NCBI GenBank assembly: GCA_945859605.1 | Contig: OX243820.1 | Coordinates: 29,248,406-29,312,405 of the forward strand | Length of the DNA stretch: 64,000 bases | Direction of reading: 5' to 3' | DNA from: Lumbricus rubellus | Lineage: Eukaryota > Annelida > Clitellata > Crassiclitellata > Lumbricidae | Shown: positions 29,101 through 36,076 of the stretch, one piece after another | How the letters are laid out: each line of letters starts with the position of its first letter | How positions within the stretch are numbered: the stretch's first letter is position 1 | Notes under the pieces: model-generated | Told to the model about the DNA's origin: nothing | Seen by the model: only the letters and a program-made list of their open reading frames with translations | Database searches by the model: none | Made by a program: the position numbers and the translations under genes

Positions 29101-30681
29101 GACAACTGAACAGTAATACTCACAAATTCAACTCCAATCGTATACTCCTTGACTCGGCAATCAGGCAGCACACCGATCCACTTAACCGTCCCTGGCTCCG
29201 GACCGTAATCACTGATCCAAACCACCCGCTCCCCAACCTGCAGCGGGGGCCTCGGGATGCCTTCGTCTGCCGCCTCACAACACAATCCACCCTTCGAGAA
29301 CGCGGCATCACCGTTTCTATCGGCAACCGCGAGGGGGGTCGGCCTGCCTTGGTGCTGAACGACATCATAGGTCTCCTCGAAATCCAGATAATCCGAACAT
29401 ATGCAGATCCTGTTGACTGCGACAAAGACGCCGCCGTCCGCAGCACAGTGAAAGAACTGCTTCCCTCGAAAGAACCCGTCTGTTGTTCCATAGCCGTGGT
29501 ACCTCTGAAATTCCAAGAGAAATGTTCAGACTGTATTCAGTGCTAAAAGTGTTTTAAAAAAGAAGTGCCTGGATGCCCCTTACCTTTCCAAAAGAAGTGC
29601 CAGGACGCCGCTTACATTTTCAGGTGTGCTGGCCAAAAAACTGGCAGGACGACATAGAGATTTGAAAATAAGTGCCAGGATGCCGTCCATGACCGTACTG
29701 CCACACTTTAAGCCCTGACTGTATTGTCTTGCATTGTATTGTCTTGCATGACTAATGTTTATAAAGCACTTCTCTCAGCAGAAGCCTTTCGGAAGCGCTC
29801 CCAGATTGACACGAGAGAGAAGGCAGGATTTGAAGGAGACAGAAAAAATGATAAAACACTATCAGAGAGAAAGGCCGAACAAACTGATGGAGAAGGCAGG
29901 ATTTGAAGGAGACAGAAAAAATGATAAAACACTATCAGAGAGAAAGGCCGAACAAACTGATGGTGGAAATCCATTCCATAGCTACCAAAACAGTCCCACC
30001 GTATAAAACACATTTCAGAACCATTCAAATGTGCTATGAACAAGGTGGTCGTGTAAAAAAGACATAGAGACATTAGAAATTTCAAGCTATAATGGCAGAT
30101 GGTAAGTGCACCCCCCCCTCCCCCCGTAAACCAAAACAAGTAGAACTCACAGGTGCAAGTTTCACACCAAACCACGTGCCACTAAACGACGGCAGTGGTC
30201 CCACGTACTGGATCACACCAGCCGCCTTTTCCGGAAGGTCCTTCTGGCCAAGCACGTAGACGTAGACATCACTGGTGGCGTTTCGATGGGAAGGCCTAAA
30301 CTGGTCGCTCCACCGCTGGAATATTTGTCGTCCCTCGTGTAAGAGCGTCGTTTCGGCCACGAGTCTCACACGCTCAGCGATCGGCACAGCAAGCAGAAGC
30401 TGGGCCTCTATTTCGTCAAGCTGCGAGACATCCTGGGGCGAGCAGGCCAGCACGACGTCCTGCTGCTCGATCGAATAGAGCGTCATCTGACTGCTTGCAT
30501 TTCGATTGGAGCTAAGCGACTGCTGGGGTCGAAGGCGATGCTGAGGACTGGCCCCGATAACATCGTCATGGTAAACCCAAATACTGCCACAGTTCACATG
30601 GAGGTTGGAGTACGACGTCGTCTTGTCTAGCTTGCTCGCAACGGAATCCGTCTGCAGCATGAAATACAAGTTCGTTTCCAT
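16972..30681 (-). CDS. CYLD: CYLD-type ubiquitin carboxyl-terminal hydrolase (15 coding exons, complete)
   Basis: Coding exons 5' to 3': 30151-30681, 29124-29504, 28197-28371, 27565-27687, 25859-26464, 24387-25039, 23825-23981, 23063-23327, 22282-22373, 21437-21503, 20744-20867, 20003-20111, 18796-18911, 18124-18364, 16972-17162. The total is 3831 nt, 1276 codons plus stop, with phases consistent throughout. CYLD removes Lys63- and Met1-linked ubiquitin chains and restrains NF-kB/JNK signalling in the cytosol. Domains: CAP-Gly 1 (about 140-215), CAP-Gly 2 (about 275-350), low-complexity linker (about 350-750), CAP-Gly 3 (about 775-875), and the catalytic domain (about 900-1276) with Cys915, His1188, Asp1207 and an inserted Cys-rich zinc module (1099-1130). 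Human CYLD is 956 residues; the extra length is mostly linker. The linker splice sites are the least certain. Confidence 0.93.
17215..17405 (+). repeat. Interspersed repeat family X, copy 1
   Basis: Contains GGAATTTTTAGAACTAAACA, CCTTTCCCATCCTCCATGG, and several AACTGCACA motifs. Diverged copies are at 54480-54670 (minus) and 62700-62848 (plus). It has no coding potential, and neither a terminal inverted repeat nor a tRNA head was found, so the class is unknown. Confidence 0.7.
17890..18098 (-). mobile_element. tRNA-derived SINE (family A), copy 2, in CYLD intron 14
   Basis: Reverse orientation: starts at the 3' end TGTGCACTTGTTATAGCGCC and runs back to the tRNA-like head ending CCGCGCCCC. 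It lies in the CYLD sense orientation, 25 bases from the exon 14 splice donor. Confidence 0.88.
18124..18364 (-). CDS. CYLD: CYLD coding exon 14: catalytic His and Asp
   Basis: Acceptor TTTTGCAG, donor AAAG|GTTTGC, phase 0 to 1. It encodes [20 protein letters not shown] (catalytic His1188) and [11 protein letters not shown] (Asp1207). A sense-oriented SINE begins about 25 bases beyond the donor. Confidence 0.95.
18420..18725. repeat. 32-bp minisatellite in CYLD intron 13
   Basis: About nine tandem copies of a 32-base unit containing GTGGAAATTTCATGGTTCTA and ACACATGCAA. The first and last are diverged. It sits about 55 bases upstream of the exon 14 acceptor on the minus strand. Confidence 0.92.
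18796..18911 (-). CDS. CYLD: CYLD coding exon 13: Cys-rich zinc module
   Basis: Acceptor CTTTTTTGCAG, donor AAG|GTCAGT, phase 1 to 0. Three Cys-x2-Cys pairs (1099/1102, 1110/1113, 1127/1130) in [16 protein letters not shown] and FCDIC match the B-box-like insertion unique to CYLD among USPs, which affects folding and localisation in the human enzyme. Confidence 0.93.
18990..19230. mobile_element. Possible hAT-MITE relative in CYLD intron 12
   Basis: Shares GATGACCTTTTTTTTTAGTC and AGTCGTCC-type motifs with the MITE at 14174-14416. It also contains repeated AAAAACCCAGA. Ends and target duplication were not found. Confidence 0.4.
19231..20002 (-). other. CYLD intron 12 remainder
   Basis: AT-rich. 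Contains the only TAGGCCTA word in the CYLD gene (about 19690) and a short ACTTACTTACTT run at 19808. No other feature seen. Confidence 0.5.
20003..20111 (-). CDS. CYLD: CYLD coding exon 12
   Basis: Acceptor TCTGATAG, donor TTTG|GTGATT, phase 0 to 1. It encodes [18 protein letters not shown] and [11 protein letters not shown], essentially the CYLD PSCLIIQMPRFGKDFK block. The donor was chosen by phase with exon 13. Confidence 0.9.
20112..20743 (-). other. CYLD intron 11 with retroelement-tail fragment
   Basis: About 20446-20530 carries GGGAGCGCTTCTGAG and CTTGAAGAGGCGCTATATAA followed by GAATGAATGAATG, the module also seen at SINE 3' ends. The rest is AT-rich with TA runs. Confidence 0.6.
20744..20867 (-). 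CDS. CYLD: CYLD coding exon 11
   Basis: Acceptor GGTTGCAG (another AG 5 bases on gives the wrong frame), donor GAG|GTTAAT, phase 2 to 0. It encodes [20 protein letters not shown] and [17 protein letters not shown], matching the CYLD YFYQIFMEK and QQLLEWSF region. Confidence 0.92.
20868..21436 (-). other. CYLD intron 10
   Basis: AT-rich, ending in an (AATC)n run of CAATCAATCAACC type at 21365-21425. Nothing else recognised. Confidence 0.5.
21437..21503 (-). CDS. CYLD: CYLD coding exon 10 (67 nt)
   Basis: Acceptor CTTTGTAG, donor CAG|GTTGGA, phase 1 to 2. It encodes [19 protein letters not shown], matching the conserved DPEEFLN segment of the CYLD USP domain. Confidence 0.9.
21504..22281 (-). 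repeat. CYLD intron 9 with (CAAT/CAAC)n array
   Basis: Bases 21600-21845 are a long imperfect AATCAATCAACCAACCAAGT-type array. A module with GGGAGAGCTCCCGAG and ATGAATGAATGGATG follows at 21873-21930. Confidence 0.8.
22282..22373 (-). CDS. CYLD: CYLD coding exon 9
   Basis: Acceptor TTCTTTTTAG, donor AAAG|GTGAAC, phase 2 to 1, 31 codons. [19 protein letters not shown] resembles the CATKIMKLRKILE helix after the Cys box of vertebrate CYLD. Confidence 0.88.
22752..22812 (-). mobile_element. Truncated SINE family A fragment
   Basis: Reverse-complement body fragment (GAGTTTCACCCCGAAGCGCA, GAGCAATTGCGAATGACGGA), with neither the 3' end nor the head. It lies 9 bases from the forward SINE. Confidence 0.75.
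22821..23031 (+). mobile_element. tRNA-derived SINE (family A), copy 3, in CYLD intron 8
   Basis: Head GGTGTAGTGGTGGGG (A box) and GGTTCGAATCC (B box), ending CTTGAAGGGGCGCTATAACA. It is antisense to CYLD and about 31 bases from the exon 8 donor. Confidence 0.88.
23063..23327 (-). CDS. CYLD: CYLD coding exon 8: catalytic Cys box
   Basis: Acceptor TTTTGCAG, donor AAG|GTCAGT, phase 1 to 2. It encodes [20 protein letters not shown], the CYLD USP Cys box; the nucleophile Cys915 codon is at 23209-23211. EGIVNPLR follows. A SINE ends about 31 bases beyond the donor. Confidence 0.95.
23328..23824 (-). repeat. CYLD intron 7 with (CAAT)n and (AT)n
   Basis: Bases 23340-23405 are a CAATCAATCAGTCAAT-type run. 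Bases 23445-23560 are a TATA-rich palindromic tract with repeated ATATATAATCATATATAT. An A-rich stretch follows. Confidence 0.8.
23825..23981 (-). CDS. CYLD: CYLD coding exon 7: end of CAP-Gly 3
   Basis: Acceptor TTGAATAG, donor A|GTACGT, phase 0 to 1. It encodes [20 protein letters not shown] and [15 protein letters not shown], matching the CAP-Gly 3 C-terminal half and following linker of CYLD. Confidence 0.88.
24115..24300. repeat. 39-bp repeat over (TTA)n/(ATC)n in CYLD intron 6
   Basis: Four to five copies of a 39-base unit: an ATTATTATTATCATCATC core followed by AATATTACAATCAGAATC. Trinucleotide slippage has been duplicated at a larger scale. Confidence 0.88.
24387..25039 (-). CDS. CYLD: CYLD coding exon 6: linker and start of CAP-Gly 3
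   Basis: Acceptor TTTCATTCAG, donor CTG|GTAAGA, phase 1 to 0. A Lys/Ser-rich segment is followed by a Gly-rich stretch ([23 protein letters not shown]). The exon then encodes [25 protein letters not shown] and LVGVEL, the first half of the third CAP-Gly domain, the one that binds NEMO in human CYLD. Confidence 0.9.
25040..25858 (-). other. CYLD intron 5
   Basis: Bases 25055-25190 hold four copies of a 36-to-40-base AT-rich unit (GAAATATTAATGAAAATTAA). Bases 25645-25760 hold a GGGAGCGCGTCTGAAAG retroelement-tail module followed by an ACAATACAATAC tail. Confidence 0.65.
25859..26464 (-). CDS. CYLD: CYLD coding exon 5: low-complexity linker
   Basis: Acceptor TGTTTTACAG, donor AAAG|GTGGGA, phase 1 to 1, 202 codons. 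Ser/Thr-rich with [14 protein letters not shown], a Pro-rich segment in the place where vertebrate CYLD has TRAF2/NEMO-binding motifs. That functional equivalence is inference. GC-rich coding bias contrasts sharply with the flanking introns. Confidence 0.8.
26465..27564 (-). other. CYLD intron 4
   Basis: Contains the TTAA-flanked elements at 26495-26640 and a retroelement-tail-like fragment at 26965-27060 (TTGTATTGTATTGTATCC, GAGGTGCTCCCAGTG). Otherwise AT-rich and unrecognised. Confidence 0.55.
26495..26640. mobile_element. Tandem pair of TTAA-flanked piggyBac-like mini-elements
   Basis: TTAACCCTTTAATC at 26495 and GTAAAGGGTTAA ending at 26581 bound the first, 87 bases long. The second shares that middle TTAA and runs to CGTTAAAGGGTTAA at 26640, with inner arms TTAACGACCAG and CTAGTCGTTAA. 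The termini resemble the perfect mini-element at 13771-13841. Confidence 0.6.
27565..27687 (-). CDS. CYLD: CYLD coding exon 4: linker
   Basis: Acceptor GTGAAAG, donor CAG|GTGAGT, phase 1 to 1, 41 codons. Rich in Ser, Thr, His and Pro (for example [16 protein letters not shown]) with no domain. Support is the strong donor and phase agreement on both sides, rather than homology. Confidence 0.65.
27688..28196 (-). other. CYLD intron 3
   Basis: Mostly occupied by the SINE at 27903-28108. The remainder is AT-rich with no other element seen. Confidence 0.6.
27903..28108 (-). mobile_element. tRNA-derived SINE (family A), copy 4, in CYLD intron 3
   Basis: Reverse copy from TTGCACTTGTTGTAGCGCCC to the head CCACCGCACCCC. 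Sense to CYLD. With the copy at 28435 it forms an inverted pair around exon 3. Confidence 0.88.
28197..28371 (-). CDS. CYLD: CYLD coding exon 3: end of CAP-Gly 2
   Basis: Acceptor TTTTTAG, phase 0 to 1. It encodes [20 protein letters not shown], completing CAP-Gly 2, and ends in an Ala/Gly run. The chosen donor (GTTGGT) fits the phase of exon 4, but a nearby alternative is possible. The exon is bracketed by two SINEs in opposite orientation. Confidence 0.78.
28435..28642 (+). mobile_element. tRNA-derived SINE (family A), copy 5, in CYLD intron 2
   Basis: Forward copy with intact A box GGTCTAGTGGTGGCG and B box GGTTCGAATCC, ending GGGGCGCTATAACAAGTGCA. It starts 63 bases upstream of the exon 3 acceptor and is antisense to CYLD. 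Confidence 0.9.
28643..29123 (-). other. CYLD intron 2 remainder
   Basis: AT-rich intron sequence with no recognised element. Confidence 0.5.
29124..29504 (-). CDS. CYLD: CYLD coding exon 2: end of CAP-Gly 1, start of CAP-Gly 2
   Basis: Acceptor AATTTCAG, donor GTGAGT, phase 0 to 0. It encodes [24 protein letters not shown], closely resembling CYLD CAP-Gly 1. A linker follows, then [22 protein letters not shown] opening CAP-Gly 2. Confidence 0.9.
29505..30150 (-). other. CYLD intron 1
   Basis: Contains an exact 73-bp tandem duplication (29817-29962), degenerate AGTGCCAGGA repeats at 29560-29690, and a C-run at 30100-30125. Confidence 0.7.
29817..29962. repeat. Exact 73-bp tandem duplication in CYLD intron 1
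   Basis: 29817-29889 and 29890-29962 read identically. Absence of differences implies a recent duplication or an assembly or allele-collapse artefact. Confidence 0.93.
30151..30681 (-). CDS. CYLD: CYLD coding exon 1: N-terminus and start of CAP-Gly 1
   Basis: I start at the ATG at 30679-30681 ([10 protein letters not shown]). The frame is open 15 bases upstream only through a TTG (30694-30696), not a standard start. It ends [18 protein letters not shown] before donor GTGAGT, phase 0. The N-terminal 140 residues correspond in position to the poorly conserved N-terminus of human CYLD. Further 5' noncoding exons cannot be excluded. Confidence 0.82.
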
Positions 30682-33070
30682 ATCATTCCGTTTCAACTGA
30701 ACTGCCGTACGCCACAGCCGAATAATATCATCATCGCTCGCGAACGCATATGATTATAAACAGCAAGCGTAAAATCATGGCGTCCGAAAGCACATCAAAA
30801 CTTTACGCTGGATCCATCACCCTACTTAATATTAATTACAGTCGTCGCCTCTTCGTCATTGTTTTATAGCACTTGTATAATTTCGCTTAATTAAACCTGT
30901 AGAATACTCGATCGGCTTGACGCCATTGATGGGTCGTGAATTTTCTTGAGTTGGTCTGAAGACCTACATGATTGTAAGTATATTACTGTAATATAATATA
31001 TGTGATCTTACCATATTTATCCAAGTTTTTTGAAAAGATTATTTATAGAAGAATAATGACATAGGCTATCTAACATCAAAGAATATATTGTAGAAAAGTC
31101 AGTAGGCCTATGGCTTTCGGACAGCTTATATTATTTACTTTGAAAGAACTTTTAGTTAAAATCGGCTTAAATTAAACTTCAAAACTTTTTTGGGCATTCT
31201 GACAAATAAACCTCCCACTGACACAAGAACACTTGAAAGAAGGTTACAGTGATGACGTCACCCAATATGTAGCTTCTTCAAAGAATGAAGACAATAAGAA
31301 CGTTTAATAAAGTTTAACAATAAAAGCAACTTTAAAAATAATAATAAAGAACGATGATGCCAATAACAACCCACGACGTCATTATATAATTGTCACGGGG
31401 AACTGCGTCAAAGTAGCCTAGGCATATACTAACGCAGGCGTCTGATTGTAGGACCTGCTGTCAGATCTGATGTAGAGTTTACGCAGCGGCGCCGCCAGGA
31501 TTTTAATCATAATCAGTTCAGCCAATAGAACTCGTTGGATAGGCTTCACGTTCCACAGACTTTATAAGTGCACGATGCTAAAAGAACTATAGGCAGTAAC
31601 TAGCTTGAAATTTAGCCATGCACGTTACCACAACTAATTATACCTCGTGTTGTCTATTTCCACATAACAGAAATACCTGTGTCTTAATATACCGGGTAGC
31701 TGGGTCGTGAGCGAATCGCGAGTGAATTGTATATAGGATGCCGAAACAGACACGCACATTCTCCATGCTGACATACTAGGCTAACTACGGTATGCAACAT
31801 GATAAAAAGTGGACCACCCAAAAAACCCGTATTATTCCTTTATATAAAATTATGTGTCTATGAATAGCCTATTTGTGTATGGCCACAGTGCTGTATCATG
31901 GATGCATATCTCACATGTATAATGGAACGGTCACATGAGGCTGTCACACGGCAAAATCACCAACAAACACACACATACAAACATGAAAACATGCATACAT
32001 GCAAAATAATATACCTATAAATGCATACACTCGCTTGGAATCGCGGGCATGACCAACAAGCAACATGATATCATTCGGTCCGATCCCATCATGATAATAT
32101 TCAAAGCCTAGAAGGGGATTCCTCTCAGTGTGTAGTACGGTAAAGTACGTGATGTCACGCCCCCATCTTCTCTGCCTCCGCTAACGGAAAATACCTTTCC
32201 ACTATAGGCCTAATTGTCTTCTCTCTCTGTCTTTAGTTGACTGTAAATGAGTAAGCTTAATCTTAGAAACGATCACCGCTGTTCCTTGGAACGCAGCAGT
32301 ATTATAATAGAGACCAAATATTTCGTAGTGGACATGCAGAGAGCAACAATTTCTCTTCCGAAGATTTAAGCGTTTCACCACCTGTGTGTAGACTGTAGAG
32401 CCATGCGCCGACTTGAGAGTGTCGGCGGCGGCGGCGGCGCGGACGGCGCAGGGTTCTGCCTGTGTGATCTCAATCCACGCAGCAGTATCCCTCTGGACGT
32501 TGTCTCTTGTTCCCCAGGATATTATCCTTCTGGGTCGAAATGCATAAGAGAGTATAATTCATACTCTTTAGCTTAAATGTGGCCTATACGGGAGAAGTGG
32601 GTAATTTCCGTATGCATGGCTTGTGATTAGCGAATTACGATAGGTATAACGTTATTCGAACTCGGAGGCAGGTACAATTATTAAGCCCGCTACTCCGATG
32701 GTCAACAATAGACAGCTGACTTTGCTGGACCGCGTGAACAATAGGCGGCCGTTGAGATTTCCCTGTGGGCCGTCTATAGGTCTTGATCTGTTCACCCCAC
32801 GCTGGCAACGACCGCATATAAATATCTTTCACGCATGCGCGCTCAGCTCTAACCTATTGAACTGGGGGGAGAGCAAGCGTCATGCATCGTCGGGTGCAAG
32901 GAATGTGTAGATTAGTTATTCCCTTCCAAATCTATCTTAATGCATACGGCTACATTCCAACGGCTATGTCTGGCTGAGTTACGTCTGGAGGAAGGTCTAC
33001 GCATAAGGTAGCCTATACCTGCCTATATACATATGCGCCCTGGACATTATCCTTTATCACACAGGAGCCA
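30682..33070. other. Upstream flank of CYLD, noncoding
   Basis: Probable CYLD promoter and 5' UTR region directly above 30681, though no TATA box or initiator can be assigned with confidence. A short GGC-repeat at 32425-32450 is the only simple repeat of note. Several TAGGCCTA words reappear from about 31100. No second gene is seen. Confidence 0.5.
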
Positions 33071-33365
33071 TAGGCACAACCACCCCATGGGACCCACGGG
33101 GCTCGTTCCCCCAACTTTTTAGAGGCCTGGGACGGCCCCCCAACTTTCGACGAACGGTCCCCCCCCAACTTTCGACGAAAGGCTTGGGATGGTCCATCCC
33201 AACTTTTGTCACCGACAGCTGCTAATAGCCAATATAGATTGGCATATAATTAAGAACGTAGCTTCTCAGCATTAAGGCTGAATCAAGAAATAACGGGAAT
33301 TTTCGAGCAATTTCGATCCTTTTGCCCCCCCACCCCACTTCTCAAATGTCCTCTACGCCTATGAT
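33071..33365. mobile_element. Possible MITE with CATAGGC ends
   Basis: CATAGGCACAACC near 33071 and CTACGCCTATG near 33362 are weakly inverted. The interior has repeated CCCCCAACTTTCGACGAA. No target duplication found. Confidence 0.35.
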
Positions 33366-33569
33366 CATGTTGAAACGTCGGTTTAACTTCACTCTGTTGG
33401 AAATTCAAATTAGACATCGATCATGATGAGGCCATATACGATGACAATATATACATGTAGATGCTGTTGAAAGGCTTCATAATTATATGTATATTATGCT
33501 GTTTTGGAAGCTTTCCATTAATGATTCAAAGCCCTACAGTCATTATTGAGTCACGAAGTCCAAGAGGCT

Positions 33570-33655
33570 CGGTAGCAGCAGCAGCAGCAACAGCAGCAGC
33601 AACAGCAGTAGCAACAGCAACAGCAGCAGCAGCAGCAACAGCAACAGTAGCAGCT
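33570..33655. repeat. CAG/CAA/GTAGCAG microsatellite
   Basis: GCAGCAGCAGCAACAGCAGC-type tract. The Ala/Thr-rich open frame across it has no other support. Confidence 0.85.
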
Positions 33656-33888
33656 GTGGTCCACTTACAACAGACCCAAGACAGAAACAACGGTGAACAT
33701 CAATCTAAAAATTTGGCTTGGCACACATTCAGATGCATGGTCATTGGACAGTGGTTGTGAAGGGTTTCATCCGATCAATTATAAATGAGAAATGAGCATA
33801 ATAAATTGTAGTCGAGGCCAATATCAGGCCATGCACAATTACATAGCCCCTATTGGCCTATAGGTTGCTAAGCATTCATATTTATGAT

Positions 33889-34160
33889 GATGATGGTTCT
33901 CTACTCGAAGGCAGGTTCATCGGCTTTACGCCCCTGGGGATGAGATGAGTGAGGTGGTTTCCCGTTGCCGTCCCCACAGACAATGATCGATGGATAAGCA
34001 ACTTGCCCAAGGTCGCTCCACAGGAGATTGTGCCCCTGCGTCCCACACGTGCTAGCCCGAGATATCTAAATCTTTAAATGTCAACTCCCAGCCCGGGGCT
34101 TGAACCGCAGTCCGTTGCAACCAACAGACGTAGGCCGCTCTCGCTTACCGGTGTAGCTAA
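33889..34160 (-). mobile_element. tRNA-headed SINE (family B), diverged copy
   Basis: Shares GGCAGGTTCATCGGCTTT, GAGATGAGTGAGGTGGTTTC, CCGTTGCC and CAACTTGCCCAAGGTCGCT with 60388-60638. In reverse, the head side retains a decayed tRNA-like region (CTTGAACCGCAGTCC, CTTACCGGTGTAG). A GATGATGATGG tail lies at its low-coordinate end. Confidence 0.7.
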
Positions 34161-34952
34161 CTAGGCCAGTTCGTAGCTAACTATAGGCCATATTAATTTT
34201 ATATAAAGTCTGAAACGTCTCAAGTGCACACTTTGCAGTTCCGTTTGCATCGAAAGGTTCCAGGAAAGTAGGCTACAGTCTACAGATATAAGTGAAAAAC
34301 ACCTAAATAGGCCTATATCACAAATCTCATAAAACCATGCAGGGATAATAATTAGGCCATAACTATTTACCTCGAGAGAGAGAAAAATTAATAAAGTCAG
34401 ATGTGGTATGAATGCTTATAGGCCTAGGCCCACATGTAAAATAATAAGAGGAGAGAAATAGAACAGAAAATATAATTAATTGGCCTATATAGCCTACTTG
34501 GGAACGTCATGGAAAGATAAACCAATTTTCAAGTGCGACTGAACATAGCCTATAGGAGGACTGCAATTGAGTCTGCAATATTTCAGACTCAACAAGTATA
34601 TAGACCATTGCACATACATAGGCATAAGACCCACAGTTCCTAAAATAAGCTAGGCCTACATTTGGATTGAAATAATTATTAGTTTTTGTGCCAATTATTA
34701 CTTCGAAATGTTGTTTTCATCGGTGCACCGACGAAGTTCCAGACGATTTTCTTCTTCTGCTATAATTATTTTCCAATCCCTTCAAAGTTTTTCTAGTGTG
34801 TCTTAGACGACTGAAGTCATTTCGAATAATCCGCTTATTTTAATGCTCCAGCTTTTTGGCTTGCGGCGTCAAAGCATATCGTTAAGGATCCACTTCAGAG
34901 CGATTATCCAGTTTTTCAATCACAGACGATCGACGTCAAGTATAACTACCAG
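34161..34952. other. Noncoding, nothing recognised
   Basis: AT-rich with frequent TAGGCCTA and CATATAGGC words. Confidence 0.5.
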
Positions 34953-35101
34953 CAGTGGCGTAGCCAAGGGGGGTTGGGGATAAAAAAAAACATTGGCTTA
35001 GGAAAACACTTTTTTAAAAGGTTAATTGTCCAATTATTTAAGCATCCGGCCATAACCCCACCCCCATAAGAAATTCCTGGCTACGCCACTGACGACTAGT
35101 G
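34953..35101. mobile_element. hAT-like MITE with CAGTGGCGTAGCCA ends
   Basis: CAGTGGCGTAGCCAAGG and CCTGGCTACGCCACTG are inverted over about 16 bases. The flanks ACTACCAG and ACGACTAG agree at 6 of 8 positions, consistent with an aged 8-bp target duplication. Confidence 0.7.
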
Positions 35102-35577
35102 TTCAAATTAGTCCTCTGTTTCTTTGCAGGTATACGTGGGGGAGTGATGCAGATTTCTGGTGGGGATGAGAGGATGGCAAACGACCACGGCATAGCGATT
35201 ACTTACATGTACATATAGGATAGGGTTTTCCGTTTAATTATGTTCCTTTTTCTGATGACCTTTTTCTTAGTCTGTGCCTGCTTATAATATAAGAGAATTA
35301 TTTCCGCTTATAATTAATTTTTCTGGTCTGATTACGTTTTTAGTGTTTCATCTATTTCTTTTTTTCTACTAGCGATAACACGTAGGCCTAATACTATAAT
35401 AGTGCAAGTAGGCCTATACTATCAGGGTTTGTTATAACCGTTCATGTAATACAATCTACATGTAGATGCATGTAAACAGCAGTTTATCGAATTTGGCAAG
35501 ACTATATAGTATCGGAGACCGAATGGCGACACTAACCATAACCCTAACCGACTCTCACGACGCATAACCTGACCCAA
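35102..35577. other. Noncoding, with degenerate CCCTAACC-type repeats at the end
   Basis: 35530-35577 has CTAACCATAACCCTAACCG and ACGACGCATAACCTGACCC. The same unit recurs at 36900-37050. Confidence 0.55.
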
Positions 35578-36076
35578 GGGGCCGTCCATAAAGTACGTCA
35601 CGCTATTTTTGACCATTTTTGACCCCCCTTCCCCCTGTCACAAACTGTCACACTTTCTCGGACCCCCCTCCCTAAAGTACGTCACACTTTCTTGGACCCC
35701 CCCCCTAAAGTACGTAGCACTTTCGAATTTTTTTAAAAATAACACCTTATTCAAATTTAATCTAAAACACACTTCACTATTAAACTGTAAAGTTTCCACT
35801 TAAAAGTACTATCACATTATTAAAATGACTTTAATAGTAGAATAGTTAATTGCAAACAGTTGTCACAGTTATTCATTGAAGCAGTAACTCAATCTAGATA
35901 GAATTTGAAAAAAAAAATTGCAAAAATTAGACTAGACAATTATATAATACACATCATTTAAAAAATAAATGTGTGAAGTCACACATGGCCTGACCCCCCT
36001 CCCCCTGTCACAAACTGTCACACTTTCTCGTACCCCTCCCCCCCCCTGGAGCGTGACGTACTTTATGGACGGCCCC
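35578..36076. mobile_element. MITE with GGGGCCGTCCATA termini, copy 2
   Basis: Ends GGGGCCGTCCATAAAGTACG and GTACTTTATGGACGGCCCC. The interior closely follows 7124-7639, including ACACACTTCACTATTAAACT. Inserted in a degenerate CCCTAACC repeat array that resumes on the far side. Confidence 0.82.
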
